From Planctomycetota bacterium (GTDB lineage: Bacteria > Planctomycetota > Phycisphaerae > Phycisphaerales > SM1A02): 64,000 bases of DNA. The DNA lies in contig JACNLO010000057.1 of NCBI GenBank assembly GCA_014381555.1, positions 1 through 64,000 of the forward strand, in the 5' to 3' direction. The position numbers were made by a program, and so were the translations under genes. The number at the start of each line of letters is the position of its first letter. Position 1 is the stretch's first letter. Below are positions 7,249 to 16,323 of the stretch, piece by piece. The notes beneath the pieces are model-generated. The model saw nothing but the letters and a program-made list of their open reading frames with translations. It had not been told where the DNA came from and did no database searches.

Positions 7249-7895
7249 GAAAAGCATTCACTCTTATTGAATTACTTGTGGTCATCGCGATTGTTGGAAT
7301 TCTCGCCTCTGTAATGGTTCCAGCAATTAGCGGCGGGCACACTCTATCTCAAACTGCTGTCTGCAAAAACAACCAACGACAACTTGTACTTGCTGCAGCT
7401 GCGTATCGAACCGACCATGGTACAAATCCTCCATCTGTCGTCTCAATGTTTACACATTGGGATGATGATTCCATTCTTTGGCAGTACATCGGAGGAGAAA
7501 AAGAAAACACAGCTTGCCCGAATCATTCAAGCTCAGAATACTCAGTTACTGGATATAACTACAACACGTCTTTTATTGGTGACGAATTCATTATTGGGAG
7601 TGGATTCATCGTCAAAGGACTCTTACCAGCTGAGTGCTCACATCCAAGTCATTGTGCATTATTTGGAGATGGATATGAAAATAAGTTTATGAGAGCAACA
7701 TTGAGTGATGCCTCTATTCGGTGTGGTGGAAGACAGGAATACCGGCACAACTTCTCAACTGTCGTTGGGTGGCTTGATGGGCATGTGAGTTCACAAGAAA
7801 AACAATTCAACAACAACTGTACTGACGAGCAACAGGTTGGATTCTTAAGTGAAGATAATTCAGCGTACGACCCCCGAAAAATAGTTTTACAGTAA
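7245..7895 (+). CDS. type II secretion pseudopilin-like protein (H-X9-DG family)
   Basis: About 216 residues. The N-terminus KAFTLIELLVVIAIVGIL is a textbook class III prepilin leader and hydrophobic helix, with cleavage before F and Glu at +5. The C-terminal part has FGDGY and RHNFSTVVGWLDGHV, the H-x9-DG type signature of the large pseudopilin-like family of planctomycetes. Six or more Cys residues suggest disulfides in the exported globular domain. TTG 7245 overlaps the stop of the dockerin gene (TTGA), implying translational coupling; TTG 7239 is an alternative. Sharing one B12-controlled transcript with a secreted dockerin protein is unusual. No gene follows in the same direction. Confidence 0.88.
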   Translation: MRKAFTLIELLVVIAIVGILASVMVPAISGGHTLSQTAVCKNNQRQLVLAAAAYRTDHGTNPPSVVSMFTHWDDDSILWQYIGGEKENTACPNHSSSEYSVTGYNYNTSFIGDEFIIGSGFIVKGLLPAECSHPSHCALFGDGYENKFMRATLSDASIRCGGRQEYRHNFSTVVGWLDGHVSSQEKQFNNNCTDEQQVGFLSEDNSAYDPRKIVLQ

Positions 7896-7950
7896 CGCGT
7901 CTGATTACAGTCAACTAATAGCCACGGTATTTCTTCTCTTTTGTATTGTG

Positions 7951-9153
7951 TCAAAGCCAAGGGAAAGCTAGGCAAGACACAATGTCGCCTTCATGCAATT
8001 CGATCTCTGAAGGTGGGAGTTGAACAAGCCCGTGGGTTGTTGCAGTGTGCACCAAATCACCAGACCCCTGCCATTGAGGAACTCTCACCATTCCATCCAC
8101 TAGAGAACATGGACGAAATGCTCTTCGTCGAGGGTTTGGTTTAACCGCGGATGCGAGTGGTGCTTTTTGCCAAGGCAAATCAACAGGCATACCCTGTAAT
8201 GCTCGTACAATTGGCCAACCGAAAATACAACTGCAAGCTAATGCTGAGACAGGGTTTCCTGGAAGACCAAGCACGGATGCGCCAGAATGTTTGCCAACAA
8301 TGACAGGTTTGCCAGGCTGTATTTTTACACCTTTAACGACAATGTCTACACCAGCTTTGTCAAATGCATCGGGAAAGAAGTCACGCTTCCCAGCGCTTAT
8401 TCCACCGATGGTTACAACTAGATCAGACCGTCCATCAAGCACCTGTGCAATCAAATCATTTGTTCTCTGAGGATCGTCCGGAACATGGATCGATTCTACC
8501 ACTTGACATCCCATCGAACGAAACGCTGATGAGATCATTGGGTTGTTCCCGTTACGAATTTGATGCGGCAATGGTTGTTCATTTGGCGCAACAACTTCAT
8601 CTCCACTTGTAATCACAATAACCCGAGGCATCGAAACAACTTCTATTTCCTGCTGCCCAACACTCGCAGCGATTCCAATGTGTTGTGGTGACATTTTTGT
8701 GAATTTATTTACCAACACGTCCCCTGCTTTTGCATCAACCCCTTGAAAGTGTATTGCTTTTCCTTTTTGGATATCAGCGCAATGAAATGTCACCATGTCA
8801 TTACCACCGTCAGTTAATTCATGTTGCACAACTGAATCAAAGCATGGTGGAATCGGTGCTCCAGTAGCGATAGCAACGCAAGTGTTGGGCTGGCGCTCAC
8901 CAGAAAATGTTGATCCTGCCGAAACATGATTAAGCACTTGCATCGAAACACCTTCTTCAATTTCACTAGCAACAACTGCATATCCATCCATTTGAGATCG
9001 GTTGTACGGAGGAAAATCTCGGTCGGCAACGATGTCCACTGCTAGAAATCGGTTGTCCGATACATCAAGTGTAACTTTTTCAGTAGTACTCACATTGTGC
9101 ACAACTGAAAGTGCAACATCAAGTGCATTAGAATAAGAAGGTAGAGTTGGCAT
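7951..9153 (-). CDS. moeA: molybdopterin molybdenumtransferase MoeA
   Basis: 400 residues. It inserts molybdate into adenylylated molybdopterin, the last general step of Moco synthesis. Family motifs seen are DFPPYNRSQMDGYAV (substrate loop), GAPIPPCFDSVV, VITSGDEVV, TIGGISAGKRDFFPDAF and GLPGNPVSAL. Length matches the family. ATG 9153 overlaps the moaD stop as TAATG, giving tight coupling. It is the last gene of the nadE-mutL-moaD-moeA run. Confidence 0.95.
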   Translation of the reverse strand: MPTLPSYSNALDVALSVVHNVSTTEKVTLDVSDNRFLAVDIVADRDFPPYNRSQMDGYAVVASEIEEGVSMQVLNHVSAGSTFSGERQPNTCVAIATGAPIPPCFDSVVQHELTDGGNDMVTFHCADIQKGKAIHFQGVDAKAGDVLVNKFTKMSPQHIGIAASVGQQEIEVVSMPRVIVITSGDEVVAPNEQPLPHQIRNGNNPMISSAFRSMGCQVVESIHVPDDPQRTNDLIAQVLDGRSDLVVTIGGISAGKRDFFPDAFDKAGVDIVVKGVKIQPGKPVIVGKHSGASVLGLPGNPVSALACSCIFGWPIVRALQGMPVDLPWQKAPLASAVKPNPRRRAFRPCSLVDGMVRVPQWQGSGDLVHTATTHGLVQLPPSEIELHEGDIVSCLAFPWL

Positions 9154-9413
9154 TACCCACCACTCACTGGAGGAAGAAATGCGATTGTGCACCCATCTTC
9201 TAGCGGGGTATCCGCGGGGCACAGTTGCTTGTCAATCGCAATTGCACACCATTCTTTAAGTGCTAAAAATTGTTCATTATCACCAGCAAGTGTATCAAAC
9301 AAATCACCTGCTGTTGATCCAATCGGCATCATCATTACCTTGTCTCGACATCCGATTGCTTCTGCTGCAGATGCAAAGAGCATGACATTACATTTTATTT
9401 CACCGTCTTCCAA
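9153..9413 (-). CDS. moaD: molybdopterin synthase sulfur-carrier subunit MoaD
   Basis: 86 residues with a beta-grasp ubiquitin-like fold. The C-terminus PPVSGG carries the Gly-Gly that is adenylated and thiocarboxylated to donate sulfur to precursor Z. The first strand IKCNVMLFASAAEAIG fits MoaD. TTG 9413 keeps this strand complete and overlaps mutL by 14 bases; an ATG at 9383 would cut into the strand. MoaE is not in the window. Immediately followed by moeA. Confidence 0.85.
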   Translation of the reverse strand: MEDGEIKCNVMLFASAAEAIGCRDKVMMMPIGSTAGDLFDTLAGDNEQFLALKEWCAIAIDKQLCPADTPLEDGCTIAFLPPVSGG

Positions 9414-11127
9414 ATCGTTGCTCCAATTCTTCTATCGATAACCGCATTGTTGTTGGGCGACCGTGGGGACAGCTTCCACTTCGTTCTACTTCTTGTCTCT
9501 TTTTTAACAAGTCGCACAATTCTCTGTGTGACAATTGATCGCCTGCCTTTATGGCTGCTTTGCAAGACATCATATCTACAATTTCTGCAAGAGCTTCTTC
9601 TTCACTACTTGGAAAATCACTATCTCCAAGTTTCTCAAGCAATTCTCTTATAAAAGTTGCACCGTCGACATTCCTAGAAACAAGGAGAGTAGGCAACGCA
9701 TACACAGAGATTGACGCGGGTCCTGAAGCAGATGCTTCGATGCCAAGCCGATCTAGTAAGGATTCATGTGTTTCTAGCGCTTCAATTTGTCCTGCGTCTG
9801 CATCAATTGCATCTGGAACTAAAAGTCGCTGTGATTCTAAACACCCTGATGAGAGCCGTTGCATAAACTCTTCAAACATAACACGCTCGTGCAATGCGTG
9901 TTGATCAATAATGAGGAGCCCACGTTCATCTTGTGTAACAAGAAAACATTTGTGTACTTGAAGCACCGCATCACTCCCAAGTATTGTTGGAAGTGGAGTA
10001 GCCATCGGTAAATCTATACCAGCAACTGCTTGTCTAGCTTCGTAAACATTAAATGAAGGAGTGCTAACTGCTCCAAACTCCGCTTGACTCCCCCCTGCAT
10101 GAGAAAACTTCGTCTCTTTTGATGGCTGATACACTGGAATATATTCTTTGGTTGCAAGCGCACTAGCGACAGTTTTGTTCACAAGACGCCAAACAGTGTC
10201 GCGATTTCGAAAACGAACTTCACTCTTTTGAGGATGCACATTGACATCAACCAACGCTGGATTAATCTCAAGAAATATGGCAGCTGTTGGCCATCGTTTT
10301 TGCTCGATAAGGCCTCTAAATGCTTCTTTCAAAGCATGTGAAATCGAGCTATCACGTATTGCTCTGCCATTGACGTGCAAGCGAATATGTTTTGATGTTG
10401 GCCTAGCAATGCTAGGAGTTCCAACTAACCCCCAGAGTGTCATGCCTTCAATAGAACCATTAAGTTCAATCAATTCCCCCTCAAGTTCCCCACCAAAGAT
10501 TGACATAATTCTTTCTTTTGATGTGGCTTGTGGGTAATCAAGAATTGTTCTATCGCCGCTCTTGAGAACAAAGGAAACATCATGGTGGGAAGCAGCAAGA
10601 CGCTGAACCACATCTCGGACTCGGGTTGTTTCTGCCCCATCAGATTTCAAAAATTTACGGCGTGCTGGCGTGTTAAAAAAAAGTCGCCTCACTTCTACAG
10701 TCGTCCCAGTACTCACAGCAATCGGCTTTGGCGGAGCACTAGTGCCCCCATCGACTTCAATTTGCGTCCCAGCTACATCATCTTTTCTTCTACTTGTCAA
10801 TGAGAGATGGCTAATTGAGCCAATAGAAGCGAGTGCTTCTCCCCTAAAACCAAGCGATGCAATCGCTGAGAGATCCGCTTCTTCTGAAATCTTGCTCGTT
10901 GCATGTGGCGTAATTGCGAGTTCAAGTTCTTCTGAAGCAATACCGCATCCATTATCGCAAACTCGAATCAAGTCCTTCCCCCCGTGATCAAGTTGAATTT
11001 CAATTTTGCTGCACCCAGCATCAATCGAATTTTCAATAAGTTCTTTCACGATACTCGCTGGTCTTTCAACCACTTCACCAGCGGCGATTTGGTTAATGAG
11101 GACTGTCGGCAATTTACGAATTGTCAT
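9400..11127 (-). CDS. mutL: DNA mismatch repair protein MutL
   Basis: 575 residues. The N-terminal GHKL ATPase has ELIENSIDAG, DNGCGI, TPHATSKI and GFRGEALASI, the four Bergerat-fold motifs. The C-terminal domain has DQHALHERVMFEE, the DQHA(x)2E(x)4E nicking-endonuclease motif, plus SCKAAIKAGD and SCPHGRPTT. This is therefore the nicking type of MutL, as in bacteria without MutH. ATG 11127 overlaps the nadE stop as ATGA. It coordinates strand removal after MutS recognises a mismatch. Confidence 0.96.
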   Translation of the reverse strand: MTIRKLPTVLINQIAAGEVVERPASIVKELIENSIDAGCSKIEIQLDHGGKDLIRVCDNGCGIASEELELAITPHATSKISEEADLSAIASLGFRGEALASIGSISHLSLTSRRKDDVAGTQIEVDGGTSAPPKPIAVSTGTTVEVRRLFFNTPARRKFLKSDGAETTRVRDVVQRLAASHHDVSFVLKSGDRTILDYPQATSKERIMSIFGGELEGELIELNGSIEGMTLWGLVGTPSIARPTSKHIRLHVNGRAIRDSSISHALKEAFRGLIEQKRWPTAAIFLEINPALVDVNVHPQKSEVRFRNRDTVWRLVNKTVASALATKEYIPVYQPSKETKFSHAGGSQAEFGAVSTPSFNVYEARQAVAGIDLPMATPLPTILGSDAVLQVHKCFLVTQDERGLLIIDQHALHERVMFEEFMQRLSSGCLESQRLLVPDAIDADAGQIEALETHESLLDRLGIEASASGPASISVYALPTLLVSRNVDGATFIRELLEKLGDSDFPSSEEEALAEIVDMMSCKAAIKAGDQLSHRELCDLLKKRQEVERSGSCPHGRPTTMRLSIEELEQRFGRR

Positions 11128-12779
11128 GTTGTTTCCCTCGTTAACGTCCACGATCTTTTCATGACCAGAGGCATGCGACGACCTCTTCCAAACGTGCGTG
11201 GAGATGTTTTTAAGATGACAGCAGCTTGATACCGTTTGAATTGTGTTCGATCAACCATTTTTACAATATTTGAAATAAACTCTCTTGGCACTGATAGTTT
11301 TTCTTCAATATCATCAATCCCAAGATCAAAATCAATATGCAACCGAAGGACTTCATCCAAATCTTCATAAGAAGGCAATGTGTCTTGATCGAGTTGGTCT
11401 GGGCGAAGTTCCGCTGATGGCGGTTTCGTAACAGTTTCCAATGGAATTGGTGGAACATCAAAACCGCAATGTGCGTGGTTACTATTTATCCACTTTGCTA
11501 ACGACCAAACATCTGTTTTATATATATCACCTATTACTGAAACTGCACCCACCATGTCTCCATAGAGGGTGGTATATCCAACTGCAAGTTCAGATTTATT
11601 TCCTGTAGCAAGAACTAACGACCCTTGTTCGTTCGCAGAAGCCATGAGTAGTAGCCCGCGAATTCGTGCTTGAGCATTTTCAGCCGCAAGGCCAGTCGCC
11701 TCCTTGCAACCTTCATCAAGTGTTCTCTCAAAAGCAGCATGAATATGTTCTATTGGCAATGTTTCAGATTGAATTCCAAGATTCTTTGAAAGTTGCTCAG
11801 CATCTTCTATTGAACCAAGCGAAGAGAATCTAGATGGCATCAGTATTCCAGTTACCGCATCTGAGCCAATGGCAGCAACTGCAATCGTTGCAACTAGAGC
11901 TGAATCTATGCCACCAGATATTCCCAAGTGTGCATGAGAATGCCCTGTGTCTTTGAAGTAATCTTTTGTTCCAAGGATAAGTGCATTCCATCGTTCTTCT
12001 TCTTCACAAGTAAGAGAATGAGAAAAAGATTTTGCATCAAGAGGTACTGAAAGGGATCCGGTTTCAAACAAAGGCAATTCACCGAGCATTCCTTTTTCAG
12101 AGATAACATACGAGCCACCATCAAAAACGAGGTCGTCTTTCCCACCAACTTGATTACAGACTGCGATAGTGACGGAATGTTCTTTTGCAAGTTGCAAAGA
12201 ATATTGCACATGCGTTTCTCTTTTTCCAGTGACGAATGGCGAGGCACTAGGCGAAACAATAATATCGCATCCTTTGGAAAGAAGTTCACCCAAAGGGTTA
12301 TTTGCATAACTTGGTGCTGCATTTGCATCGAAGCCACGCCAAAAGTCTTCACAAATAGCGATACCTACTTTTTTCCCATTCAGTTCAAATGTACAAGATG
12401 AGTCACCAGGAACAAAATAGCGAACTTCATCGAAGACATCGTAACTTGGCAACAACTGCTTATCGCACGTTGCAATTATTTCACCGTTTTGTAAAACACT
12501 TGCACTATTATGCAATCGACCTGAATGCGCAATGGATCTTGGATGCGAAACGATAATCGTCGCATCAGGACAGTCTTTAGCAATTTGGATTATTGCATCT
12601 TCACATGCTTGAACAAAACCAGTGCAAAGAAGTAAATCTCTAGGTGGGTACCCACAAATTGACATCTCTGGAGTCACAATAATGTCAGCATCTAGCGAAC
12701 GAATTGCACGAATCATTCGATTGGTGTTTCCATCGATATCACCAATTACTGGGTTAAGTTGAACTAAACCGATACGCAT
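11124..12779 (-). CDS. nadE: glutamine-dependent NAD+ synthetase
   Basis: 551 residues in two domains. The N-terminal nitrilase-type glutaminase (about 1-250) has catalytic Glu in VTPEMSICGYP, Lys in TCDKQLLPSYDVF, and Cys in AICEDFW. The C-terminal synthetase has the PP-loop GISGGIDSALVATIAVAA and LATGNKSELAVGYTTLYGD. It makes NAD+ from deamido-NAD+, ATP and glutamine-derived ammonia. ATG 12779 is chosen because MRIGLVQLNPVIGD is the usual nitrilase-fold start. First gene of an overlapping four-gene run. Confidence 0.95.
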   Translation of the reverse strand: MRIGLVQLNPVIGDIDGNTNRMIRAIRSLDADIIVTPEMSICGYPPRDLLLCTGFVQACEDAIIQIAKDCPDATIIVSHPRSIAHSGRLHNSASVLQNGEIIATCDKQLLPSYDVFDEVRYFVPGDSSCTFELNGKKVGIAICEDFWRGFDANAAPSYANNPLGELLSKGCDIIVSPSASPFVTGKRETHVQYSLQLAKEHSVTIAVCNQVGGKDDLVFDGGSYVISEKGMLGELPLFETGSLSVPLDAKSFSHSLTCEEEERWNALILGTKDYFKDTGHSHAHLGISGGIDSALVATIAVAAIGSDAVTGILMPSRFSSLGSIEDAEQLSKNLGIQSETLPIEHIHAAFERTLDEGCKEATGLAAENAQARIRGLLLMASANEQGSLVLATGNKSELAVGYTTLYGDMVGAVSVIGDIYKTDVWSLAKWINSNHAHCGFDVPPIPLETVTKPPSAELRPDQLDQDTLPSYEDLDEVLRLHIDFDLGIDDIEEKLSVPREFISNIVKMVDRTQFKRYQAAVILKTSPRTFGRGRRMPLVMKRSWTLTRETT

Positions 12780-12802
12780 AATTACATATGGTACCAATGC
12801 AA

Positions 12803-12830
12803 CGCGAGCCCGCCAAAAGACGGGCTCGCG
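12803..12830. repeat. perfect 10-bp stem hairpin between genes
   Basis: cgcgagcccg (12803-12812) and cgggctcgcg (12821-12830) form a perfect GC-rich stem with an 8-base loop. It lies between the end of the HTH-receiver gene and the start of nadE, both on minus. No T-run follows on either strand, so it is either a non-canonical terminator or a transcript-stabilising hairpin. Confidence 0.65.
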
Positions 12831-12875
12831 TATCACACACTGGTTCGGAGAAACCAGAAGGAAAGGAGTTAAGGG

Positions 12876-13460
12876 TTAACAGACGACTGCAACTGCGTTT
12901 TCTATAGAATCAATCACTTGTCGCACTGTAAATGGCTTTCTAAGAACACCATCGAATCCACTGCATGTCAATCGAGTGATTTGTCCATCTGTAAGGTGAC
13001 CACTCATCGCAATAATTTTAGTTGCTTGCATATCGTCTCCATTTCGTAGTCCCTTTGTAAATGATGTGTAATCATCGCCACAAAATGACAAATCAAACAA
13101 CATTACATGGGGTCGAAAACGTTCACATTCAACACCAGCGCTAAATGGATTACTGCAAGATTGAACAACATATTCTGTTTGGTCATTGAATACACGTTGT
13201 AGTGTTGAACATACTTCTTCATCACAATCAACAATCAATACACGAGTATTTCCCGACATCTGGCCATCAAATGGTATGCCATGTTCTTGCATGAAATTCA
13301 ATAGTGCTTGTACAGGAATTCGACGATCCTTCGATCCTGGAATTCGGTACCCCTCAATTTGACCACTATCAAACCATTTGCTTACTGTGCGTGCTGCGAC
13401 ATTGCAAACTTTTGCTACTTCGCCTGTTGTAAGTACATCTTTTTCGAACGGATTCATCAT
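12876..13460 (-). CDS. HTH DNA-binding and receiver-domain regulator
   Basis: 194 residues. The N-terminal ~60 are a MerR/excisionase-type helix-turn-helix (LTTGEVAKVCNVAARTVSKWFDSGQIEGYRIPG, seen as two joined motifs). The C-terminal ~120 are a receiver domain with the acidic pocket DCDEE near 78-81, phosphoacceptor D123 in MLFDLS, S153 in MSG and K175 in RKPF. All key receiver residues are present, so phosphorylation is plausible. The order HTH then receiver is the reverse of standard response regulators. ATG 13460 has GAGG five bases upstream; a GTG lies 15 bases earlier. No partner kinase is nearby. Confidence 0.85.
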   Translation of the reverse strand: MMNPFEKDVLTTGEVAKVCNVAARTVSKWFDSGQIEGYRIPGSKDRRIPVQALLNFMQEHGIPFDGQMSGNTRVLIVDCDEEVCSTLQRVFNDQTEYVVQSCSNPFSAGVECERFRPHVMLFDLSFCGDDYTSFTKGLRNGDDMQATKIIAMSGHLTDGQITRLTCSGFDGVLRKPFTVRQVIDSIENAVAVVC

Positions 13461-13498
13461 TATTGCCTCGTTCACCTTCAGTTAGAGTTCGGTTAGTT

Positions 13499-13513
13499 CC
13501 ACGTTCCACGTGG
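13499..13513. promoter_or_regulatory. palindrome upstream of the HTH-receiver gene
   Basis: ccacgt-tcc-acgtgg is a perfect 6-bp inverted repeat about 39 bases upstream of the regulator's start. Position and symmetry fit an operator, possibly autoregulatory; that is inference. Confidence 0.35.
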
Positions 13514-13580
13514 GTTGACGCTAAGTGAGGTTTCGACAATGCAGGGGACTCTATTTACTCCAAGGGTAGGGATTGTGCTG

Positions 13581-13622
13581 AAAAAACGTTCGGCCGCAAA
13601 GATTTTGCAATCTCAGCGACCG
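13581..13622 (-). terminator. intrinsic terminator of pck
   Basis: Read on minus, a 7-bp outer stem (CGGTCGC with GCGGCCG, one G-U) and an inner agatt/aatct stem are followed by AACG and a run of six T. It begins about 32 bases after the pck stop. Confidence 0.8.
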
Positions 13623-13654
13623 ATAACGTCGTTGTATGTCAATTCAGGTAAGTA

Positions 13655-15226
13655 TTAGGCGATTGGGCCAGCTAATCGAACAGCTTCATCCATAGAATAT
13701 TTTTGGTCATTTTTCCTAAATTTATCCGCAAGTTCTTTTGCCATAGTGGTATACGCGTCAGAATCATCCCATGTTTGGCATGGGTCGAGAACATCATCAG
13801 GTACGTTTGGCGCTGTGGTTGGGATATGAAGACCAAAAATTGGATGTTCGACATATTGGGATTTTGCGAGTGACCCGTCAAGGATAGCGGTCACGAACGC
13901 ACGAGTCCACTCAAGTTTGAATCGCTCACCTGTTCCATATGGCCCCCCTGTCCACCCAGTATTTAGGAGCCACACATGTGCATCTTGCTCTTCAACTCGG
14001 CGGGCGAGCCATTTTGCATACTCCATTGGTGGTCTTGGAAGGAATGGTCCTCCAAAGCACGGACTAAAGTTAGGGACAGGTTCAGTTATACCTGCTTCAG
14101 TTCCAGCAAGTTTCGAGGTGTACCCATTAATAAAATAATACATCGCTTGTTCTGAAGTCAACTTACTCACAGGTGGAAGGACTCCAAAGGCGTCAGCTGT
14201 TAAGAAAATGACATTTTTCGGGTGCCCACATACACTTGGGATAATTGCATCTGGAATGTACTCCACAGGATATGCAACCCGAGTGTTTTCTGTTTTGGAA
14301 CCATCGTCGTAATCTGGAATACGTGATTCTTCATCAAGCACGATATTTTCTAGAACGGATCCGAATTTGATTGCATCCCAAATTTGTGGCTCACCTTCTT
14401 TGGAAAGTTTAATGCACTTTGCATAACAACCGCCTTCGAAGTTAAAAATTCCGTCATTACTCCAACCATGTTCGTCGTCTCCAATCAATGGGCGATTCGG
14501 ATCTGCGGAGAGTGTAGTTTTTCCTGTTCCACTTAGTCCAAAGAAGAGTGCAGCGTTCGTTTCGTCATCTCTATCAACATTCGCAGAGCAATGCATTGGA
14601 AACACATCCACTTCGGTCATATCAAAATTCATAGCATAAAAGATTGATTTCTTTATCTCGCCTGCATACCGAGTTCCGCAAATTACAACCTTCTTTTGCT
14701 CCATAGATTGAATCACACAAACACCACTATTCAACCCCAAAGATTCGTAATCTTCAATAATTAAATTACATGCGTTGATAATGGTCCAATCTGGACTAAA
14801 TGTGTTTTGGTCTGCGCCTCGGATAAACATTGTCGAAGCAAACAAACATTGCCATGCCTCTTCTGTAACGACCGATACGTTCAGTCTGTACCGTTCATCG
14901 GCACCTGCGAATCCATCAAAACGAAAGAGTTCCTCTTTCATTCCTAAATACTCCGTCGCCATTGCTTCAATTTTTGCAAAATTTTCTGGAGTGATTGGTC
15001 TATTGGTATTTCCCCAAGCAATGGCGTCATGAATCGCTGGAGTATCTTCAACAAACTTGTCGTTGGGTGAACGACCGGTACGATCACCAGTATCACAACA
15101 AAGGGCGCCATTGGAAGCTAGAACGCCTTCTTTGCGAAGAAGCGATGTCTCAACAAGTTCGGCTGTTGACAAATTAGAATGAATTGTAACGCCGGGAAAA
15201 TCGAGGGTTTTTGTTGCAGTTTTCAT
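13655..15226 (-). CDS. pckA: phosphoenolpyruvate carboxykinase (ATP)
   Basis: 523 residues, normal for the ATP-dependent family. It converts oxaloacetate and ATP to PEP and CO2, the entry step of gluconeogenesis. Motifs: RYAGEIKKS, MHCSANV, the kinase-1a P-loop GLSGTGKTTLSAD, kinase-2 GDDEHGW, and TGWTGGPYGTG. ATG 15226 (MKTATKTLDFPG) agrees with the family start. Upstream, 15227-15388 is shared with the divergent tRNA-His. It ends in a clear terminator at 13581-13622. Confidence 0.96.
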   Translation of the reverse strand: MKTATKTLDFPGVTIHSNLSTAELVETSLLRKEGVLASNGALCCDTGDRTGRSPNDKFVEDTPAIHDAIAWGNTNRPITPENFAKIEAMATEYLGMKEELFRFDGFAGADERYRLNVSVVTEEAWQCLFASTMFIRGADQNTFSPDWTIINACNLIIEDYESLGLNSGVCVIQSMEQKKVVICGTRYAGEIKKSIFYAMNFDMTEVDVFPMHCSANVDRDDETNAALFFGLSGTGKTTLSADPNRPLIGDDEHGWSNDGIFNFEGGCYAKCIKLSKEGEPQIWDAIKFGSVLENIVLDEESRIPDYDDGSKTENTRVAYPVEYIPDAIIPSVCGHPKNVIFLTADAFGVLPPVSKLTSEQAMYYFINGYTSKLAGTEAGITEPVPNFSPCFGGPFLPRPPMEYAKWLARRVEEQDAHVWLLNTGWTGGPYGTGERFKLEWTRAFVTAILDGSLAKSQYVEHPIFGLHIPTTAPNVPDDVLDPCQTWDDSDAYTTMAKELADKFRKNDQKYSMDEAVRLAGPIA

Positions 15227-15347
15227 TGTATTTCTCTTACTAAAAGGATGAATGAAGATTGGTTGCGTGAAACCTCGCATTCTACCGTACACCCGCCCTG
15301 TTTGTGTTATTAATTTAATTGAAAACCGACCAAAAGTACATGCGTGA

Positions 15348-15376
15348 TTGACCAAACAACTCGTTGCGGATACCCT
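15348..15376 (+). promoter_or_regulatory. promoter of tRNA-His
   Basis: TTGACC (15348-15353), a 17-base spacer, then TACCCT (15371-15376). The first tRNA base is 13 bases downstream. The -10 sequence is identical to that before tRNA-Phe. Confidence 0.7.
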
Positions 15377-15388
15377 GCCATTCCCTAT

Positions 15389-15462
15389 GGCGATCGTAGC
15401 TCAGTCGGTAGAGCACCGGGTTGTGATCCTGGATGTCGCGGGTTCAAGTCCCGTCGGTCGCC
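15389..15462 (+). tRNA. tRNA-His (GUG anticodon)
   Basis: Complete cloverleaf: acceptor GCGATCG/CGGTCGC, D arm GCTC/GAGC, anticodon stem CCGGG/CCTGG with loop TTGTGAT giving GTG, and T arm GCGGG/CCCGT with TTCAAGT. Genomic G at 15389 can serve as the histidine-specific G-1 opposite C73 at 15462. CCA is not encoded. Confidence 0.96.
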
Positions 15463-15507
15463 CTTTACGAATTTTGACCCATCAGAGAAAAACTACCAGC
15501 GGGATAG

Positions 15508-16290
15508 TTATTCCAACTCAATACCGCACTCGCTGCAAACATTTGCTCCTGACACTCTTTTGGGGTAGCCACAATGGACGCAGTGATCTTTTGACCAAGG
15601 TCGCTTCCTCCAAACAAGAAGTATCACCATGAATGGTCCAAAAAGCCAAAGTGATGTAAAGACAGACATAATAAGTGCACCGAATGAGCCGGTTGCACAG
15701 TAGCAATCTGTCTTTCTTCTCACCATTAAAAAAAGTGGAATCGATAGTAAGAGTTCTACGAGAGACCCTGCAAACAACCACCCAGTAAGTTTAACTAGTG
15801 GGCTAGGATCTCTCTTTCCGCGAAGAATGAAAATAAAGAGTAATGTTGACCAGATAACCCATGATATGAAAATAAATAAAATTGGATAGCTCATCTCCGG
15901 TTCAAATCCACCGTCAAAGATCCAAATACAACTGTACAAGAGGGGTGCTATTCCCCAAGAATCCCCCTCACCATTCTTACCGAGAATAAGCGTCAATACA
16001 ATCGAGATTACTGCAGAAGCAAAAATAACGCATAAGGTCGTCCCGATAAAGCCAGCCATCAAGACGCTGATTTTTAGTGGCATCCCTTTGCTGGCTACTT
16101 TTGGAGGTTTGACTATAGGCAAAACGAAAATGGCTTGTGTCGCTACAAAGAAAAGTGACGCGATGATTATGTACTCATTGGAATCTAAACCCAAGTCATA
16201 CGCTAGAAATGCGCCTGAAAAAGCTGCCACCGCTAGAGCAATACTCACCACCACTCCAAGAAAAACCAACCACCGTTTTGATCCCAGCAT
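15508..16290 (-). CDS. multi-pass membrane protein with C-terminal zinc ribbon
   Basis: 260 residues starting MLGSKRWLVFLG at ATG 16290, divergent from the nitrilase gene at 16324. At least six hydrophobic segments fill the protein. The last ~25 residues form a four-cysteine ribbon, CVHCGYP...CSECG, a short cytosolic zinc-binding tail frequent in planctomycete membrane proteins. No enzyme motif was seen and no function can be assigned. Confidence 0.7.
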   Translation of the reverse strand: MLGSKRWLVFLGVVVSIALAVAAFSGAFLAYDLGLDSNEYIIIASLFFVATQAIFVLPIVKPPKVASKGMPLKISVLMAGFIGTTLCVIFASAVISIVLTLILGKNGEGDSWGIAPLLYSCIWIFDGGFEPEMSYPILFIFISWVIWSTLLFIFILRGKRDPSPLVKLTGWLFAGSLVELLLSIPLFLMVRRKTDCYCATGSFGALIMSVFTSLWLFGPFMVILLVWRKRPWSKDHCVHCGYPKRVSGANVCSECGIELE

Positions 16291-16323
16291 GTCTACACAG
16301 TACCAGAAGATACAATTCTCATT

